Assembly (NCBI RefSeq): GCF_021631985.1
Contig: NZ_CP070226.1
Location: 124,001 to 188,000 of the forward strand
Length of the DNA stretch: 64,000 bases
Source: Sandaracinus amylolyticus
GTDB taxonomy: Bacteria; Myxococcota_A; Polyangia; Polyangiales; Sandaracinaceae
Direction of reading: 5' to 3'
The notes beneath the pieces were generated by a model. It did not search any database. It had not been told where the DNA came from and worked only from the letters and a program-made list of their open reading frames with translations. Shown here in pieces: positions 63,006 to 64,000 of this stretch. Position 1 is the first letter of the stretch, and every line of letters starts with the position of its first letter. The position numbers and the translations under genes were made by a program.

Positions 63006-63677
63006 TCAGCGCGGTGCCCGCCGGCTCACCCTCCGAGCGAGACGCGCCAGCCGCAGCGCCGCGGGCTTGCCGCTTTCGCCCGCGAGCCGTCGCGACCAGT
63101 TCCGCAGCGAGCTCGCGAAGGAGTGCGTTGAGCGCGGCGTCTGGCAGCGACTGTCGCGGTGAGCGGCGCGACCCGGAAGGCGGTCCGCGAGAATCGACTT
63201 GCCGAGCTGTAAAGAGATCGCACGTGGCGGCACTCCCTCCACATGTCTCTGCGATATGCCTGGCCATCGATCGGAGCCGGGACGAGGCCGGACGAGGCCG
63301 AGCCCGGCGCGAAGAAAGATCGCGATGAGCAGCGCGCGCACCGGCCCTCCCGTGTCGAGCCACGGCTCGCGCACGCTCACGACCTCGACGCCGCAGCGGT
63401 CGAGCTCGAGCACCGCGTGGAGGTTGCCGACCATCGAGCGGCCGAACCGATCGAGCGACCACACGACGAGCACGTCGAACGCGCCGCCGTGCGCGTCGGC
63501 CATCATCCGCTCGAACGCGGGCCGCTTCTTCGCGGCGCTCGCGCTCTCCTCGTATGTCGTCGCCGCCGCGAGCTTGAGCTTGCGTGCGCGGACGACGCGC
63601 ATCACCGCGGGCCGCTGGTTCTCGACCGACTGCTCGCCTCGACTGACGCGCAGGTAGATCGCCGCCCGCTTCTTCAT
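63006..63677 (-). pseudogene. Serine recombinase (resolvase/invertase), C-terminally broken
   Basis: The catalytic N-terminal domain is recognisable: AAIYLRVSRGEQSVENQRPA with Ser12, FDVLVVWSLDRFGRSMVGNL, and VRALLIAIF. After residue ~120 the sequence no longer follows the family (FLRAGLGLVRPRPGSDRW) and the HTH is absent, so a frameshift or fusion has replaced the end. In the other frame a different fragment (LNALLRELAAELVATARGRK; LTVEVGRVRMSVGGEVISRD) occupies 62950-63130. Confidence 0.7.
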
Positions 63678-63710
63678 GGTCGCGGAGCGCTATCACGCCC
63701 CATCGCGCAG

Positions 63711-63782
63711 AAACATACGGTAGGGGGCGCCCAGGGCATCCCCGTTCTAGGGCAACTCAGGGCGCTTACCGTATGTTTTTTT
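63711..63782. terminator. Long inverted repeat followed by a T tract
   Basis: Left arm AAACATACGGTA then GCGCCC (63711-63732) pairs with GGGCGC then TACCGTATGTTT (63760-63778), with a 27-base loop and TTTTTTT at 63776-63782. It reads as a strong rho-independent terminator on the plus strand, partly bidirectional. A recombination site for the adjacent serine recombinase or a tiny inverted-repeat element are alternatives. Confidence 0.6.
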
Positions 63783-63877
63783 ACGCGGCCGGGCGTCGAC
63801 CCCCGATCGACGAGCTCGATCTCTGGACGGAGCGCGTGCTCATCGCGGCGACGCTCGACGAGGTGTTCGCGTCGTAG
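63773..63877 (+). pseudogene. C-terminal fragment, Rpn-nuclease-like end
   Basis: About 34 residues ending RRPPIDELDLWTERVLIAAT and LDEVFAS before TAG. The Asp/Leu/Trp pattern is like the C-terminus of Rpn-family (PD-(D/E)XK) proteins, from memory. Its start lies inside the inverted repeat, so it is probably a truncated gene. Confidence 0.4.
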
Positions 63878-64000
63878 CGCGGGGCCGGGCCGAGGTCGTG
63901 CTCGCGTCTCCGGTTGAACCGCGACCATCGAGGCCACGAGCGCGTCAGGTGCGTCTCGGTGAGGTGCTCACGCTGCCGCGAAACGCGCGTTCACGGCGCC
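63878..64000. other. Right edge, nothing supported
   Basis: No start, motif or repeat recognised before the window ends. Confidence 0.3.

Noticed and set aside
1-64000. tRNA, rRNA or known riboswitch genes
   Set aside because: No stretch with a recognisable cloverleaf, rRNA core or riboswitch consensus was noticed by eye; a covariance-model scan was not possible.

Overview
The window is high-GC DNA with very long open frames on both strands, many GTG starts, and protein families typical of Myxococcota: MopE-type Cys/Asp-repeat surface proteins, FG-GAP and RCC1 lipoproteins, PEGA-tailed Ser/Thr kinases, an MXAN_5187-like protein and sigma-54 activators. A Polyangia/Sandaracinaceae-like genome is the best guess from style; no rRNA or tRNA gene was recognised to confirm it. 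It reads as an accessory or mosaic chromosomal region, because intact genes alternate with a striking number of broken genes and insertion-sequence remnants.

Layout. (1) 1-8553, minus strand: a tightly packed operon of nine genes. It contains an M23 peptidase, a transglutaminase-like protein with an internal duplication, a membrane-anchored peptidoglycan-binding-like protein, a beta-rich protein with a basic disordered N-terminus and a hydrophobic membrane protein. A ParB/KorB-like DNA-binding gene and a nested palindrome lie upstream. This looks like a virion-like or cell-wall-acting particle cluster that does not match tailed-phage architecture in the visible part; it runs off the left edge. 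(2) 9-25 kb: small secreted or lipoproteins, a two-gene membrane cassette and its decayed inverted copy (11.2-12.3 kb versus 20.0-20.8 kb), an FG-GAP lipoprotein, a HEAT-repeat gene divergent from a formylglycine-enzyme-like gene, and wrecks of a P-type ATPase and a TonB-like protein. (3) 25-32 kb: a sigma-54 activator whose HTH tail is duplicated at 14.1 kb, an RCC1 lipoprotein, an IS21 istA without istB, and an operon of VOC protein, WYL regulator and TfoX-like protein. (4) 32.4-41.3 kb: a signalling and surface cluster with a TPR protein, a Ser/Thr kinase, a 1016-residue MopE-like protein, a PP2C phosphatase and an MXAN_5187-like membrane protein. (5) 42-52 kb: Cys-rich protein, small membrane protein, winged-helix regulator, WGR protein, DJ-1-like protein, lipoprotein and a translationally coupled c-type cytochrome pair. 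(6) 51.7-56.8 kb: AraC regulator divergent from an ECF sigma factor overlapping a response regulator, a Cys-rich lipoprotein and an AHSA1/SRPBCC protein. (7) 57-64 kb: IS3, IS21 and IS66 fragments, a broken tyrosine recombinase, a ParE/RelE-type toxin-antitoxin pair, a ferredoxin and a broken serine recombinase.

Cross-cutting signal. A dyad of the form RTGTTG-N9-CAACRY, with one C-initial variant, lies 80-220 bp upstream of several genes for exported Cys-rich or lipoprotein products (before 15007, 18821, 28443, 35537 and 43897). It may mark a regulon for the cell surface. Repeated pieces shared between distant loci show recent duplication followed by decay. All functional statements rest on reading translated motifs; no database search was run.
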